A stretch of 64,000 nt of DNA from Codonopsis lanceolata (GCA_013146195.2 CM028377.1:69506614-69570613), one strand, 5' to 3'; positions 30,771 through 41,213 are shown, counted from the stretch's first letter. Notes: generated by a model not told the origin, from the letters alone. Translations and numbers: made by a program.

Positions 30771-31569
30771 TTTAGAAGTACCAAGTAGTTAACACATACA
30801 TAGTTGTCACCGACTCATCGTCATCAATATATACCTCAATCCTGAAATTATTGTGTTTTTTTTTTCGTTCGTCTAGAAAAATTGTCTTGTTTGATATATT
30901 CAATTTCAGAAAAAAAAAAAAGCATTTTTACCATTTAGCCATTTAATTCTTACTTTTTAATTTAGGGGACCCAGTGCATGGATTGGAGGGAATTTGAAAC
31001 ATTTAAGTTAATGTTTAAAAAATTCACAATTATTCAAAATTTAGGAGGGAAAATTAACTTGACATCTTACTTATTTCAAATAAGGGCAAAAGTGAAAAAT
31101 CATACAAACACAAACATTAATAATCGAGTAAAATGTGTTTGTTAATCGATGTGTCGGGTTAACACATGTAATAGTTTTGGGACGGAGGTAGTACTATATT
31201 GAGTCAATGGAAGAAAAAATTAGGTTAAAGAAAAAGTTGAAAAAAGAGTGATGGTACAAGTCACAAGGATATATTGACCCATTTTCCAAAGATTAATGTA
31301 TTCCATCGGTGAAAGTAGTATAATGAGAACGTACCAAAAGCCCCAAGGGTTGCACAACTGCTGAAGGATTTGAAGGAATACCTTTATATCTCTGACTCAA
31401 GTTCTTGTGTTGCAGAGTTGTAAGTGCCTGAGGAATTTATTCTACAAATCCTCTAGGGCTTAGCATGAGTGCCTTTGACTGGCCAATAAAGGTTGATTAG
31501 TAAAGAAACGCACAAGTTCGTACAGGATACACGTACATGATACACCCTACCCTGAAAATTGAAAACCAG
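30771..31569. other. Intergenic, with a decayed Stowaway-type end
   Basis: No gene seen. Near 31145-31195 the sequence TGTGTCGGGTTAACACATG...TTTTGGGACGGAGGTAGTA resembles the right end of a Stowaway MITE, but no matching left end was found. A GC-richer segment at 31325-31500 (AAAAGCCCCAAGGGTTGC, TCCTCTAGGGCTTAGCATG) could be a decayed gene piece, but no protein is recognisable in any frame. Confidence 0.35.
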
Positions 31570-31578
31570 AAAAAGAAT

Positions 31579-33267
31579 GGCAAAACCCATCATTTGGCCC
31601 CCCAACTTTTCAAAAACTTGCAATGCGGCCACCGAAAGTTTAAAATTTTCATTCTTGCCACTGAACTAAAGTTATGTAGCAAGCGTGCCCATTTTTTAAC
31701 GGACGTTAGACTTAGACGTTAACTTTGAGTCAAATCCCTATTTCACCCCTCTAAAACTTAATTTGTGTGATTTTAGAAACCCTAAAGGGTCAAAATGTTT
31801 CTTCTCCATCACAATCCCGTCCCATGCTCATCAAATGAAAAACGCTTTCAAATAATCTCGTCCCATGGTCATCTACTCATTTAATCTTTTGAGTATTTAC
31901 TATCTTACAAGTACACATCTTAGACTTCATAGAATTGCAAAAACTGAGACATCATAAATAATGAAGGTAGACAATTATAAGGGAGGTAGGTGATTCTTCT
32001 CGTCATTGGTCTCACATGAGTATTAAGCTCGAGATGGGTTTGATCGAACCAGATGGACAAGATCTGGAAAGCTTTGTAAAACCCAGATCTGGGTTATTTG
32101 GTCTATATAATTAAGAAGTGATGACAAAGAATATATATAATCCGGCAGTGAAGGATTCACTTCCAATCTCAGACGATTCTGATGATGCCTCCGCCGCCTC
32201 CACCATTGGGGAAGTTATTAGATCAACGACTCCGACACCAACTCAAAACCCGATGCTTCTGCTCTCTAGATCGAATTGAACTGTTTCAATTAGAAGATCT
32301 GATGCCCCTCGTACTCTCTGTCTTCTTTCTTGCCCAAATTTTCACTCAAATTAAAGTCGATTCTTTGAACTCTCCGTCTTCTCGCCGACCACCGTGGAAG
32401 TTGAGGATGAAGAAATCAATACCTAAAGAGAGATTCAAACCTTTGTTTGATTTTTGGGTTTGATCTGGGTTTGATAGATGACGAAAAAGCACAACAAATC
32501 ACAAAAAATTGGTCTGCTAGTGATGCGAATAGAGTATAGGTACCATGGAGGTCTGGTGTGTTTGTCATCTGTGACAGTAGCAAAACGATAGACCCGTGAA
32601 TGTCAGACCATTAAAGTTGTATGTAAATGTCTCTTTAATGCCGTTTTTTCTTGAAATCCTGAAATGGTCATTGAATAAACGTGGTTGCTTTACCAGATCT
32701 TGCTGGAAGTGGAGAAGGAAGAGAGGGGTGATGACGGAGCTGTCGTGCAATGAGAGAGGGTTGGGTGGCGATGTAGCAAGAGCCGACTGAAGTACCGACG
32801 TGGATGGAAGATGACGGAGAGCGGAGATGCAGCAGGAGAACCTGGAGCTTTGCCTGACAATGGAAAAGGTGAATGGAGTTGAAGAGGGGTGAAATAGGCT
32901 TGAAGTAATGTTGGAATTGACGATGAAGATGGGTGGGGGAGGGGGCGGCGGCTATAGCCTATAAGAAATCAAATGATGTTTAATTTTCTTTTTAATTATA
33001 ATTTGATCCCTTCTCTTTATACAAATAGTAAATGTAATTTTTTTTTTTCAGTTAGGCATCTTAAATTTCTAATATCAGACAAAAATTTGTATTTAGCAGG
33101 GTAAAATAGGTAATGATATAATTTAACGACTAAATTTAACGACCGTCCAAAAAATGGGCTCGCTTGCATCCTAACTAATGTATAGTGACCTTATTGCAAG
33201 TTTTAAACTTTCGATGGCCACCTTCCAAGTTTTTGAAAAGTTGGGTAGCCAAATGGAGAGTTTTGCC
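31579..33267. mobile_element. Mutator-like element, 1.7 kb, perfect 9-bp TSD AAAAAGAAT
   Basis: Flanked by AAAAAGAAT at 31570-31578 and 33268-33276. Long TIRs: the left reads GGCAAAACCCATCATTTGGC, then CAACTTTTCAAAAACTTGCA and GCCACCGAAAGTTTAAAA, then CAAGCGTGCCCATTTTTTAA near 31680. The right in reverse complement has the same series with scattered changes, over about 150 bp. The interior holds two GC-rich, coding-like zones (32180-32470, with a 93-codon ORF, and 32690-32950), separated by AT-rich DNA. This could be captured host sequence (Pack-MULE style), but I cannot match it to a gene. No transposase motif was seen. Confidence 0.87.
32182..32463 (+). CDS. Hypothetical 93-codon ORF inside the 1.7 kb Mutator-like element
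   Basis: Begins MMPPPPPPLGKLLDQRL and includes LMPLVLSVFFLAQIFTQIKV, a short hydrophobic stretch. It lies in the GC-rich interior of the element. Composition differs from the AT-rich surroundings, which is why it is listed, but there is no recognisable domain. It may be a captured exon, a chance ORF or nothing. Confidence 0.2.
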   Translation: MMPPPPPPLGKLLDQRLRHQLKTRCFCSLDRIELFQLEDLMPLVLSVFFLAQIFTQIKVDSLNSPSSRRPPWKLRMKKSIPKERFKPLFDFWV

Positions 33268-33279
33268 AAAAAGAATATA

Positions 33280-33514
33280 CTCTCTTTGTTTGTTTGTTTG
33301 TTTGTTTTTTTGCTCGTTCCAAAATAATAGTCTTCTTTCAAAATATTTTTTTTAAAAAGTTACTTTTACCACTTTTTCTGTATAATTTAATTATGATCAC
33401 ATGTTCAAAAGTATTAAAGAAAACTACATATTATATAAATATTTATAATACAGTCAATTACTTTTTTTAAAACGATGTCAGGTCAACGAGACGATTATTT
33501 GAAAATAGATAAAG
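33280..33514. mobile_element. Stowaway-like MITE, decayed, TA TSD
   Basis: The left end TA|CTCTCTTTGTTTG and right end (reverse complement) TA|CTTTATCTATTTTC match loosely. Internal parts (GTTCCAAAATAATAGTC, AACGATGTCAGGTCAACGAG) match the better copies at 37963-38218 and 45373-45630. A TTTG repeat at about 33287-33307 expanded inside the left terminus. It sits 3 bp right of the Mutator-like element's target duplication. Confidence 0.65.
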
Positions 33515-33767
33515 TATTATATATAGTCTTTGTGCGTTGTCCATTGTATCAATTGCCTTGCATCACAACCAGCAAAACTTTAATCGATAGTGGCTCCGTT
33601 ACAATGATTCAAGGTGCCTAACTTGGTATTTTTCATCTTTTAATTCATTGACTTGATGATATGTATGATGTATGCATTAAACCAACTAGAATCAATTCCC
33701 ATGAGCAAACTCGAAAGATCTTCCCATATCAACACATTTGAGTGGTGATGATATTGTTAATTTGTTA

Positions 33768-33800
33768 CTAGTGTTTACAACTGCGCGTTAAACGCACATC
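33768..33800 (-). mobile_element. Helitron 3' terminus, minus orientation (body to the right)
   Basis: On the minus strand the sequence ends TGCGTTTAACGCGCA (short stem), about 11 nt, then CTAG followed by T in the flank (plus strand TTACTAGTGTTTACAACTGC). This is the hairpin plus CTRR-T structure that ends Helitrons. The element would extend rightward on the plus strand; its 5' TC end was not located. A second terminus of similar type is at 41214. Confidence 0.6.
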
Positions 33801-34379
33801 ATATATCCTTTTCAACTAAACTGTTTATAAGCAAAATAAATAGTAAATACAAAAGCAAAATAATAAATCACAAAAAACTACTTACTTGGAAAAGAGTATA
33901 GTTAAACAAAAACATTATAGATTTTAAAAATTTTCTTTATACATAACATTTATTGTTTTATTGGTTGTTTTTTCATATTCATCGTATATCGGTATCGACC
34001 AAAATGGTTTGCTACCCTTGAAACTATGACATACTAGCTTCTTCCAAAACAATCATACATGTGACAAGTGATTAACCTCGACTTTTATTAATTGTCATTG
34101 CATACGATTTGTGCATCGCAATGCATAATTTTTAAATAGTAATGCATGACGTGCCTTTTCGGACGCGTGTGATTCATTTAGGGTATCATAATATTTCGTC
34201 TCAATAGTGTCTTTTTTTATTTAAAAAATATAAGAGATTAAAGTGTTTTAAAAATATAAGGGATCAACAAATTTACCTCAAACAAAAAAAAAATTCAGTC
34301 CATTAAAAAACCCTAAAAGACACTATATGTATTTGAATTTTTACCGATTTTCCTAAATACCGAAATAAAAAATTTAATT
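33801..34379. other. Helitron body and remnant of a CGCG-word element
   Basis: No gene. Near 34100-34210 there are GTGCATCGCAATGCAT, GCCTTTTCGGACGCGTGTG and TTAGGGTATCATAATATTTC, weak echoes of the inner part and right end of the CGCG-word Mutator-like family. The rest is AT-rich. Confidence 0.35.
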
Positions 34380-34600
34380 GCAATGTAGAAAGCTCACATC
34401 TTCTCGCTTCCCCATGTCATATTATGATATTAACCTTCAATACTAATCTCTTGCCAAAGTCCATCCATTCCCCTCTCTTTATATATATATCTCTTTTGCG
34501 CACACACTCACACCCTCACCGAAAGAAACATAGAGATCTTTCCATGGAACCTCTAAACATCAACTACCTCCAATCCACCAGAGCTGTAATATTTTCCTTA
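34380..34600 (+). pseudogene. Possible gene 5' end: TATA, leader and first exon fragment
   Basis: A C-rich island in AT-rich DNA reads CCCTCTCTTTATATATATAT (TATA-like at about 34478-34490), then a CA/TC-rich leader (GCGCACACACTCACACCCTC). ATG at 34544 follows in context TCTTTCCATGGAACC, then MEPLNINYLQSTRA and a GTAATA donor-like junction near 34586. This is the layout of a plant first exon. No continuation was found downstream, where repeat sequence begins. It lies right of a Helitron 3' terminus, so a captured gene fragment is plausible. Protein not recognised. Confidence 0.4.
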
Positions 34601-34609
34601 TTTTATTAA

Positions 34610-35395
34610 TCAAATAAAAAATTCTAGTACAGAATGATCAACACATATCTAAAAATGAAAATCGAATTATTTTGAATTTTACAATCTGTTTCTTCACCAT
34701 TATTTTTCTACAAAAGTACATATCTTCAATTTTGAAATATGTTTTTATCAGATATGTAGTTTTAAAGTACATGATTTTTACTTCTTATTTTAAAAATCTG
34801 TTGAAAATATCTTTGATAATTTTTTTAAGCACATGAGTGTTTTTTATTTTTCCTGTTTTGTTTCTTATCCAAATGTTACACAACAAAAATACGGATCTAT
34901 TGCAAATAGAACAATAGAAGTTATATTTTCAGATTATATAATTAATAAAAGGAAAAATAAGAATATATAATATAAGTTTTATACATACCTTGGCATCAAC
35001 TATGATCAATACCATAGTTGTTGTATTTGTACAAAGACAATATTATTTTCGAGAAAATAAGTACTATGAAAATATCTAAAGGATTAAATTAGATGTATCT
35101 TTCAAAATTTTAGAGACTACTTTTGAAGGTTCACTAATAAATATACATAGATGAGCGGAAATATGAAGGGACATAATGGCAAAAGTGTTAGGGAATTTGA
35201 ACAAAATGCAAAGAGCTTTGACCGATTCATTTTAAAACAGCAAATGATTATTTGATGTATTTATTTATATAAGACATTAATTGTTAAGTAAATGTTGTTG
35301 ATTATAATTATTTCATGAAGATTCATTTTTAGAAAATCAATTTAGGCGGGAAACTACCATAACTAAGAGTGTTATGTACTTCTGTCATTATATAT
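34610..35395. repeat. Copy 1 of an interspersed segment also at 41.3-42.3 and 45.6-45.9 kb
   Basis: The series AATCGAATTATTTTGAATTT, GAAGTTATATTTTCAGATTA, TATAAGTTTTATACATACCT, TGGCATCAACTATGATCAA, GGATTAAATTAGATGTATCT and TGTTGTTGATTATAATTATT recurs in the same order in copy 2. Copy 2 is split by a minisatellite, a solo LTR and a Stowaway. Both copies lie right of a minus-oriented Helitron end, so they are probably the body of one Helitron family. No gene seen. Confidence 0.65.
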
Positions 35396-35416
35396 ATATA
35401 TATATATATATATATA
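35388..35416. repeat. (TA)n microsatellite
   Basis: About fourteen TA units directly before the hAT-like MITE at 35422. Confidence 0.95.
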
Positions 35417-35421
35417 GCCTA

Positions 35422-35811
35422 TAGGCCTGGTAATTGTAACTCATTACCCATTACCCATTAACCCACCCAATCCAACCCACTAATTATCCAACCTAACCCA
35501 TTAATATTTTTGAGCTGAAGCGGATAACCTATTTCGACCTAATATTATTAACGAGTTGGGTCTGGTTAAAGCGGGTTGGACCCGTTACCCATATCGACAT
35601 GTCACTTTTTATGCTATAAATTTATGTTTTTTGGGGGAAATTTTATGGGTTGAGACGGGTCTACCCGCTTTAATCTGTTACCAGTTTCAACCCGATCCAT
35701 TATGACCCAACCCATTTCATCCCGTTTGGCATTTGAGCTCTAATGGATTTCGACATGTTTCAATCCATTACACATTCCAACCCAACCCAACTCAACCAAT
35801 TGACAAACCTA
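35422..35811. mobile_element. hAT-like MITE rich in ACCCAACCCA words
   Basis: The left end is TAGGCCTGGTAATTGTAAC; the right end in reverse complement is TAGGTTTGTCAATTGGTTG. Flanks ATAGCCTA (35414-35421) and ATTGTCTA (35812-35819) match at 6 of 8 bases, a decayed 8-bp duplication as for hAT elements. The interior has many CATTACCCATTA and GGGTTGGACCCG words in both orientations, so the element can fold on itself. Confidence 0.7.
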
Positions 35812-35843
35812 ATTGTCTATATTGGTGTAATACTTAATTAATA

Positions 35844-36383
35844 GGGTGAAATTCGGGTCGGTCGCTTGTGGTGAAATGTTAATCGAAAAAGTCAAAGATA
35901 TTTTTTTTTAAAACCGCTAAGGTACACTTTTCGTGGGAAAATGACGAAGGATACCTTTAATGAACAAAAGATGTGTGGACAAAGCCCCCCCCCCCCCAAA
36001 TTTTGGCATCGCAATGTACAATTAAAGTCTGTCCAAATTTGGGTATCACAATACATAATCGAAGTCTTTCTAAAATTTGGCATCACAATGCACAATTGAA
36101 GTCTAACCAAATTTGGACATCACTATGTAAAAATTCTCATCCCAATTTTAACATCGCAATGCACAATTGAAGTCTTTGACAATCGCAAATCCAAAATTGG
36201 GCATTACAATGCGCAATTGAAGTCTGCCCCAATTTGGGCATCGCAAAGCAAAAATCGACGTTAATATGAATAAATTGAATTAACAACAATTTATTCACAA
36301 AAAAAATCAACTTATTCACAACAATGAGAAAATTGAGCAGTCTACATGCTTTCTATCTCGTTGACAAGGAAATAAATAAATAA

Positions 36384-36424
<41 letters not shown>

Positions 36425-36778
36425 GATTCATTGAAGACAGAGAAAAAAAATTTCGGTGAGAGGACAAGGAAAAGGGGGAAAGAATTTTGAATAAAAGCTT
36501 CTAATCAAACTGTGCCAATCCAAACATCACCTTTTTGTATCACGGTGTTATCGCTCAAGTGTGTGTGTGGGAGACCACCTAAGAGAGGTTTCTTCTCGCA
36601 GTCTCTCTTTCTCTTCTACACTCGTCCGACTTCTTCACGAAGGGTAAGAAGCAGAGATAGGGAATGAAGGGGAAGTGCAGTTTTGACTGAAAATAATGAA
36701 ATTAGGCTTGTGTGATTGAAAAAAAAGGAACCGGAATGATTACAAATCTCCAAAAAAGGGCCAATCCGCAATTATTCC
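35844..36778. mobile_element. CGCG-word Mutator-like element, copy 2, perfect 9-bp TSD
   Basis: Flanked by TAATTAATA at 35835-35843 and 36779-36787. The left end is GGGTGAAATTCGGGTCGGTC; the right end in reverse complement is GGAATAATTGCGGATTGGCC. After the left TIR (AAAACCGCTAAGGTACACTT) comes a C13 run (35985-35997). Then about seven words of the type TTGGCATCGCAATGCACAAT each followed by GAAGTCT (35998-36250). A TA microsatellite (36390-36422) and a GC-richer segment (36540-36680) with AGAGAGGTTTCTTCTCGC and a GAAGGGTAAGAA follow. The right half differs from sister copies. Confidence 0.83.
36371..36422. repeat. AAAT then TA microsatellite in CGCG element copy 2
   Basis: Five AAAT units lead into about sixteen TA units. 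Confidence 0.93.
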
Positions 36779-36903
36779 TAATTAATATGTACCATTTGTG
36801 TGGGAAGGTTGTACTTGGTATGTCCAAAGAATTCACAAGTGATTGGCCGACAAACTTTGTTAGACCATCTAGAACACTAAACCTCAAATTTGGTTAGATT
36901 TTA

Positions 36904-37789
36904 GGGTGAAATTGGGTCGGTCCACTTTATTAAGTTTCTAATCGATAAAGTACCATCTTTTTTATTTTAACCGAAAAAAGTCACTTTTGGACGCGAAAAG
37001 ATTACGACACCCTTAATGAGCAAGAGGCGCGCTACGACAAGTATATATATATCACAGTGCAAAATATTGTGATGGATAAAGTATTTATTTTTTATTATTA
37101 TTAGTTTGCACCGTGGTTTATAAATTCAAAAGCCAACAAAGTTTTGTACCGCGATTCACAAATTCAAATGCTAGCATAGTTTTGCACCGCAATTCTTTTC
37201 TTAAAATTGTTGCACCGCAATATATTTACATTTTATACTGTAATTTATTGAAAATAAATTAATTTTTTGCACTTTAACAACCTTTTCAAACCACGATTCA
37301 AAAAAATTTTGCATCGCGATTCACAAATTCAAAAAAGATAGCATAGTTTTGTACTGCGATTCACAAAATTATAAGTCAGAATATTCTTGCATCGCGATTC
37401 TTTTTTTTTTTTTTTTATCGCGGTTCACATGTTGGAATTGGAAATAAAGAAAGTTATTGTTTCTTGTACCGCGATTTTTTTCTTAAAATTGTTGCACCGC
37501 GATATATTTACACTTTATACTATAATATATATTGAAAATTAATTAATTCTTTACACTTCAACAACCTTTTGAAAACACGATTCATAAATCATTAAACAAA
37601 AATAATTATTTTATATAAAAAAGTGACTTTTGAACCGTGGTTCACACGGCTACTCATCGTTAAGCGCTCATTAAGTGTAACGTAGTCATTTCCCTCCCAA
37701 AAGTGATTTTTTCTGGTTGAAAATAAATAAGGTGTACTGTAGCGATTAAATTGTTGGAAAAGGGGACTGGCCCGCAATTTTTTTTCCTC
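36904..37789. mobile_element. CGCG-word Mutator-like element, copy 3, perfect 9-bp TSD
   Basis: Flanked by TAGATTTTA at 36895-36903 and 37790-37798. The left end is GGGTGAAATTGGGTCGGTCC; the right end in reverse complement is GAGGAAAAAAAATTGCGGGC then CAGTCC. Inner TIR blocks are ACCGAAAAAAGTCACTTTTG plus a CACCCTTAATGAGCAAGAGG stretch, inverted at 37625-37730. The core (37050-37640) has at least ten words of the type TTGCACCGCGATTCACAAAT, with C/T changes in the CG positions. A pair of segments at 37188-37260 and 37478-37550 are near copies of each other. No transposase was found. Confidence 0.85.
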
Positions 37790-37962
37790 TAGATTTTACC
37801 CCAAATTTTGTCCATTTCAACACCAAACACTATTCCAACTGCAACCCACAATCTCAAATCTCACCCAAAATAGAATATTTCTTAGCATATTCTATTTTAT
37901 TTCTTTTACTTTATTTACCAAAATGTATATTAATTTGCTATTAACCTTTTAAATAATAATTA

Positions 37963-38218
37963 CTCCCACCGTTTTAAAAATATTGTCTACTTTGACCCGA
38001 CACATTGTTTAAGAAAAAGTAATTGACTGTATTATAAATATTGGTGAAATGTGATTTCCTTTAACGCCTTTGAGTATTTGGCCATAACTAAAGTAGGTAG
38101 AAAAAGTAATGGTAAAGTGGTAAAAGTGTTTTCTTAATAGAGAAAGTTTTGAAAGATGACAATTATTTAAGAATGGATGAAAAATGAAATGTGGGCGATA
38201 ATTTGAAAATAGAGGGAG
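37963..38218. mobile_element. Stowaway MITE, TA TSD
   Basis: Left CTCCCACCGTTTTAAAAATA; right in reverse complement CTCCCTCTATTTTCAAATTA. Flanked by TA at 37961-37962 and 38219-38220. CTCCCTCCGT-type ends with a TA duplication are diagnostic of Stowaway (Tc1/mariner) MITEs. The internal TTTGACCCGACACATTGTTT is shared with the other copies. Confidence 0.85.
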
Positions 38219-38800
38219 TATTAACATTGTACAATTAATAATTTTAGTATATTTAATAGGTTTGTGTTTATAATATTATTTATGTCATTAATAACATTTA
38301 AAAATTAGTAATTTTATAACTAAATTGAAGAAATATAATTTAATAAACATACATGCACTTGAAAATACCATAAAAAGTATTACAATCAATACATAATATA
38401 GAAAAAAAATCATACCACTTGATTTTACCCCAAATTTGTATATAATATATACAAATAATTGAAAAAAATGTTAATTAATTATAAATTATTGAATTCCTAA
38501 TGTTTAATAGTTTAAAATATATAATATTATGATTTATTTATTTATTACTTATATTATTTAATATTAGATATTTATTAGTTTTTAATACATTTAAATTAAT
38601 AATATCATATTATTAATAATTTTGAATATTTAATAATTCATTAAAAATTAATATATATCATGGGTCCCCCACAAATACCTAATTTGGGGTATGAATAGTG
38701 AAACCCTAAATTTAGGATATAACTATTCACTACCCCAAATTTGGTATAGGTTTTGAGGATGAGTTGAAGTGGAAAAAACCCTCAAAATGAGGATTAGGGG
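38219..38800. other. Very AT-rich intergenic DNA with an inverted CCCCAAATTT motif
   Basis: No gene. Near 38664-38760 words such as CCCCACAAATACCTAATTTG, TGAATAGTGAAACCC and TAACTATTCACTACCCCAAA form local inverted repeats (GAATAGTG / CTATTC, CCAAATTTGG). They suggest a small foldback element whose edges I could not fix. Confidence 0.35.
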
Positions 38801-38896
38801 TATGTATTTGAGTTGGCCTTAGAGCCTTACCACGCTCCACCTCTCAAATATGTATTGGAGTTGGCCTTAGAGCCTTACCACGCTCCACTTCTCAAA
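38801..38896. repeat. 48-bp perfect-length tandem duplication
   Basis: Two adjacent copies of TATGTATTTGAGTTGGCC...CCACCTCTCAAA (38801-38848 and 38849-38896) differ at only two positions. It lies just left of the SINE and looks recent. Confidence 0.93.
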
Positions 38897-38934
38897 CTAA
38901 TCCACCAACAGTACATTCATAAAACACACAAACA

Positions 38935-39170
38935 GTCCTCACGAGCTTAGCTCAGTTGGTTAAGAGCTAGTAGATTTGGAACAAGACCAAGTATCGAGTC
39001 CTAGCAACCGCAGTGTGGGGATTTCATCCTCTTGTGGGAGTGACTCCTTGTAGGTACTAGGCACGGGTCCTCTTAGCTACTTAATAGCTGAGTCATCGTG
39101 ATTTTCCCTCTCACATTTTCATGGGGCTGGGGTGTGGGGGCTCTCGGGGGAGAATTTCCCCTTTTTGGAA
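38935..39170 (+). mobile_element. tRNA-derived SINE with 17-bp TSD
   Basis: Flanked by CATAAAACACACAAACA at 38918-38934 and 39171-39187. A pol III A box TAGCTCAGTTGG is at 38948-38959 and a B box GTATCGAGTCC at 38991-39001, spaced like a tRNA gene. The tRNA-like head is followed by an unrelated body (GGGATTTCATCCTCTTGTGG, CTACTTAATAGCTGAGTCAT) and ends GGAGAATTTCCCCTTTTTGGAA instead of a poly-A. Length 236 bp. The intact target duplication suggests a fairly recent insertion. Confidence 0.9.
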
Positions 39171-39223
39171 CATAAAACACACAAACAATATCAAGATCAA
39201 AACGGTTTCTCAATATAAATCTC

Positions 39224-40112
39224 AAAGCATCCACAATAGTGGATTTCTAAACAACTCTCCAAACACCTTGTTTCTATTCTAATTACAATTTTTTAACACT
39301 CTAAAAAAGAATCCACTTGAATAAGAACTCTCTATATATCCCTCTAAAAACTTAATATCTATCAAATATCAACTAACTACCAATATATTTTCCATCTTTT
39401 TATTTCTATCTTCCCACCACAATTTGAATGAAATATTTTATATTTATATTTTAAATTTTCATCTAAAAAATTAGTCTTTCAACAAAATCAGATTTGGGTT
39501 CTCAATTAATTTTCTTTGTCCTTTTGAAATTAAAGCTCCTTTTTAATATTTAAATTTATACTCTATGAAAAAAATGTTGTAAAATTTAATATTTCATTTA
39601 ATTTTATCTAAAAATATATGTCAATTTAAAGGGTAGTTTATGTTTAAATATATGTTTTCATTATTACTTTTTTTTATCTTATATATTAAGGACACGAGAC
39701 AAATTTTTTTGTTGGTTAAAAGGAATTTGCAATTAGCTCACAAATTTCATATAGAAAAAAACTATATGATTGATAAATAAAGTTTTTATGATGATGTAAT
39801 AACAAAAAGAATATATATGAATTGCTTGCAACAACAAAAACATTAAGAATTAAAATGTGGTATAATTGATTTTTAATAAAATAATTTTCAGCATGGTTAA
39901 ACATTACTTGGAAAATGATAGAAACCTTGTATTTGGAGAGAGAGAGAGAGAGAAACTATTCAAGGTAAATCACTCTCCGAATTAGAAGAGTCACTTACTT
40001 GTATTTAGAGAAACAGAGTGCACAAATGTGTTCATTGTAGATCAAAATGAGGTAAAAATCTTTAAAAAGGAGATAGAGTGTTGGTAGAGATATCCATTGT
40101 GGATGCTCTAAG
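39224..40112. mobile_element. TIR element with GCATCCACAAT ends
   Basis: The left reads AAGCATCCACAATAGTGGAT and the right in reverse complement reads TTAGAGCATCCACAATGGAT. This terminal motif is widespread in plant MITEs. The interior is AT-rich, with a GAGA tract at about 39937-39953. The target duplication is unclear. The same terminal motif occurs singly at about 41050 and 41175, marking other partial copies. Confidence 0.6.
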
Positions 40113-41213
40113 TTTGGAGGGACCTTTAGTGGAATAGTGATCCACTTCCTCTCTCCAATTTTATTTCTTCTCCATTTTCTTTCTTCTTCTCAACCATTTG
40201 TGTAGTTATTATTAATTTAATAAGTTTTATTTGGTGCTAAAATTAAAAAAAATCATTTCTTCAGTAGGAGTTAAGTTTAGATAATAATAAAAAAAATATT
40301 TTAAACATAAATTTTCTTTTAAATTGACATTTATTTTGAGATAAAAGCAATTTTAAAAATTATTAAAACATATATTGCTTCCGTTTTTAAATAATCGTCT
40401 TCTTTGACCCGATACACAGTTTAAACAAATTAATTGATTGTATTAAAAATATTAGTGTAATATGTGGTTTCCTTTAATTATACTATCTTTGTCTTCTTAA
40501 ATTTTCCTACCATTGCAAGCTACCGATATACATATATTCTTTTTTTACATTATTATCGTATTACATTATTATCGTAAACTTAATCGACTGATCAAATTGA
40601 AAAATGCTTATTTTTTAAATGTGAAATGTCTGTATTAATTGCGAATTCTTTTCAACCAAAGGAAATAATTTGTTTCGTGTTCGTAATCTATGAGAGGATA
40701 AAATAATAATAATTATTATTATTATAAACATAAATTGACCCTTAAAATGACATATATTTTTAGATTAAAGTAATCAAAATAATTTAAAAAATAAAATATT
40801 TTATTCCATAGAATATATAATATAAAATATAAATATTTCAATTCAACTGTGTTGGAAAAATAGAAATAAAAAAAGATGAGAAATATGGTGGTAGTTAGGT
40901 TTGTTAGTTGTGATGAAAGAATTTTGAGGTTTTTAAAGGATTGTATAGAGGGAGATTATTGGAGTGAAATTTTTTTTAGAGTGTTGAAAAAATATAAAAG
41001 GAACAAAAAACGAGGTAGTTAGAGGGTGATATAGGGTGGTATCATTGGAGATGCTCTTAGAGGGAGGCTTAACTTATTTTAGGGATAGAGGGTGGAAAAA
41101 AGTAACCATTGTAAGCTTTAAGAGTGGAAAAAAACTCTAAAATGGTTTTTAGAGGTTTCAAAAAAGGGGCCATTGTGGATGCCCTTAGTAGATCACCTGC
41201 TTTTATAAGAAAA
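40113..41213. other. AT-rich stretch with Stowaway and GCATCCACAAT element fragments
   Basis: No gene. Positions 40377-40500 (TTCCGTTTTTAAATAATCG, TTTGACCCGATACACAGTTT) are the left half of a Stowaway MITE with no right end. At 41045-41060 (GGAGATGCTCTTAGAG) and 41165-41190 (GGCCATTGTGGATGCCCTTA) lie two right-hand ends of GCATCCACAAT-type elements. The rest is AT-rich. Confidence 0.5.

Noticed and set aside
31325..31500. GC-richer segment that might be an exon
   Set aside because: Translation in all frames gives no recognisable protein, and no convincing splice sites or neighbours were found.
38943..39010. tRNA gene
   Set aside because: The A and B boxes are real, but the sequence does not close into an acceptor stem and is followed by a SINE body and a 17-bp target duplication.
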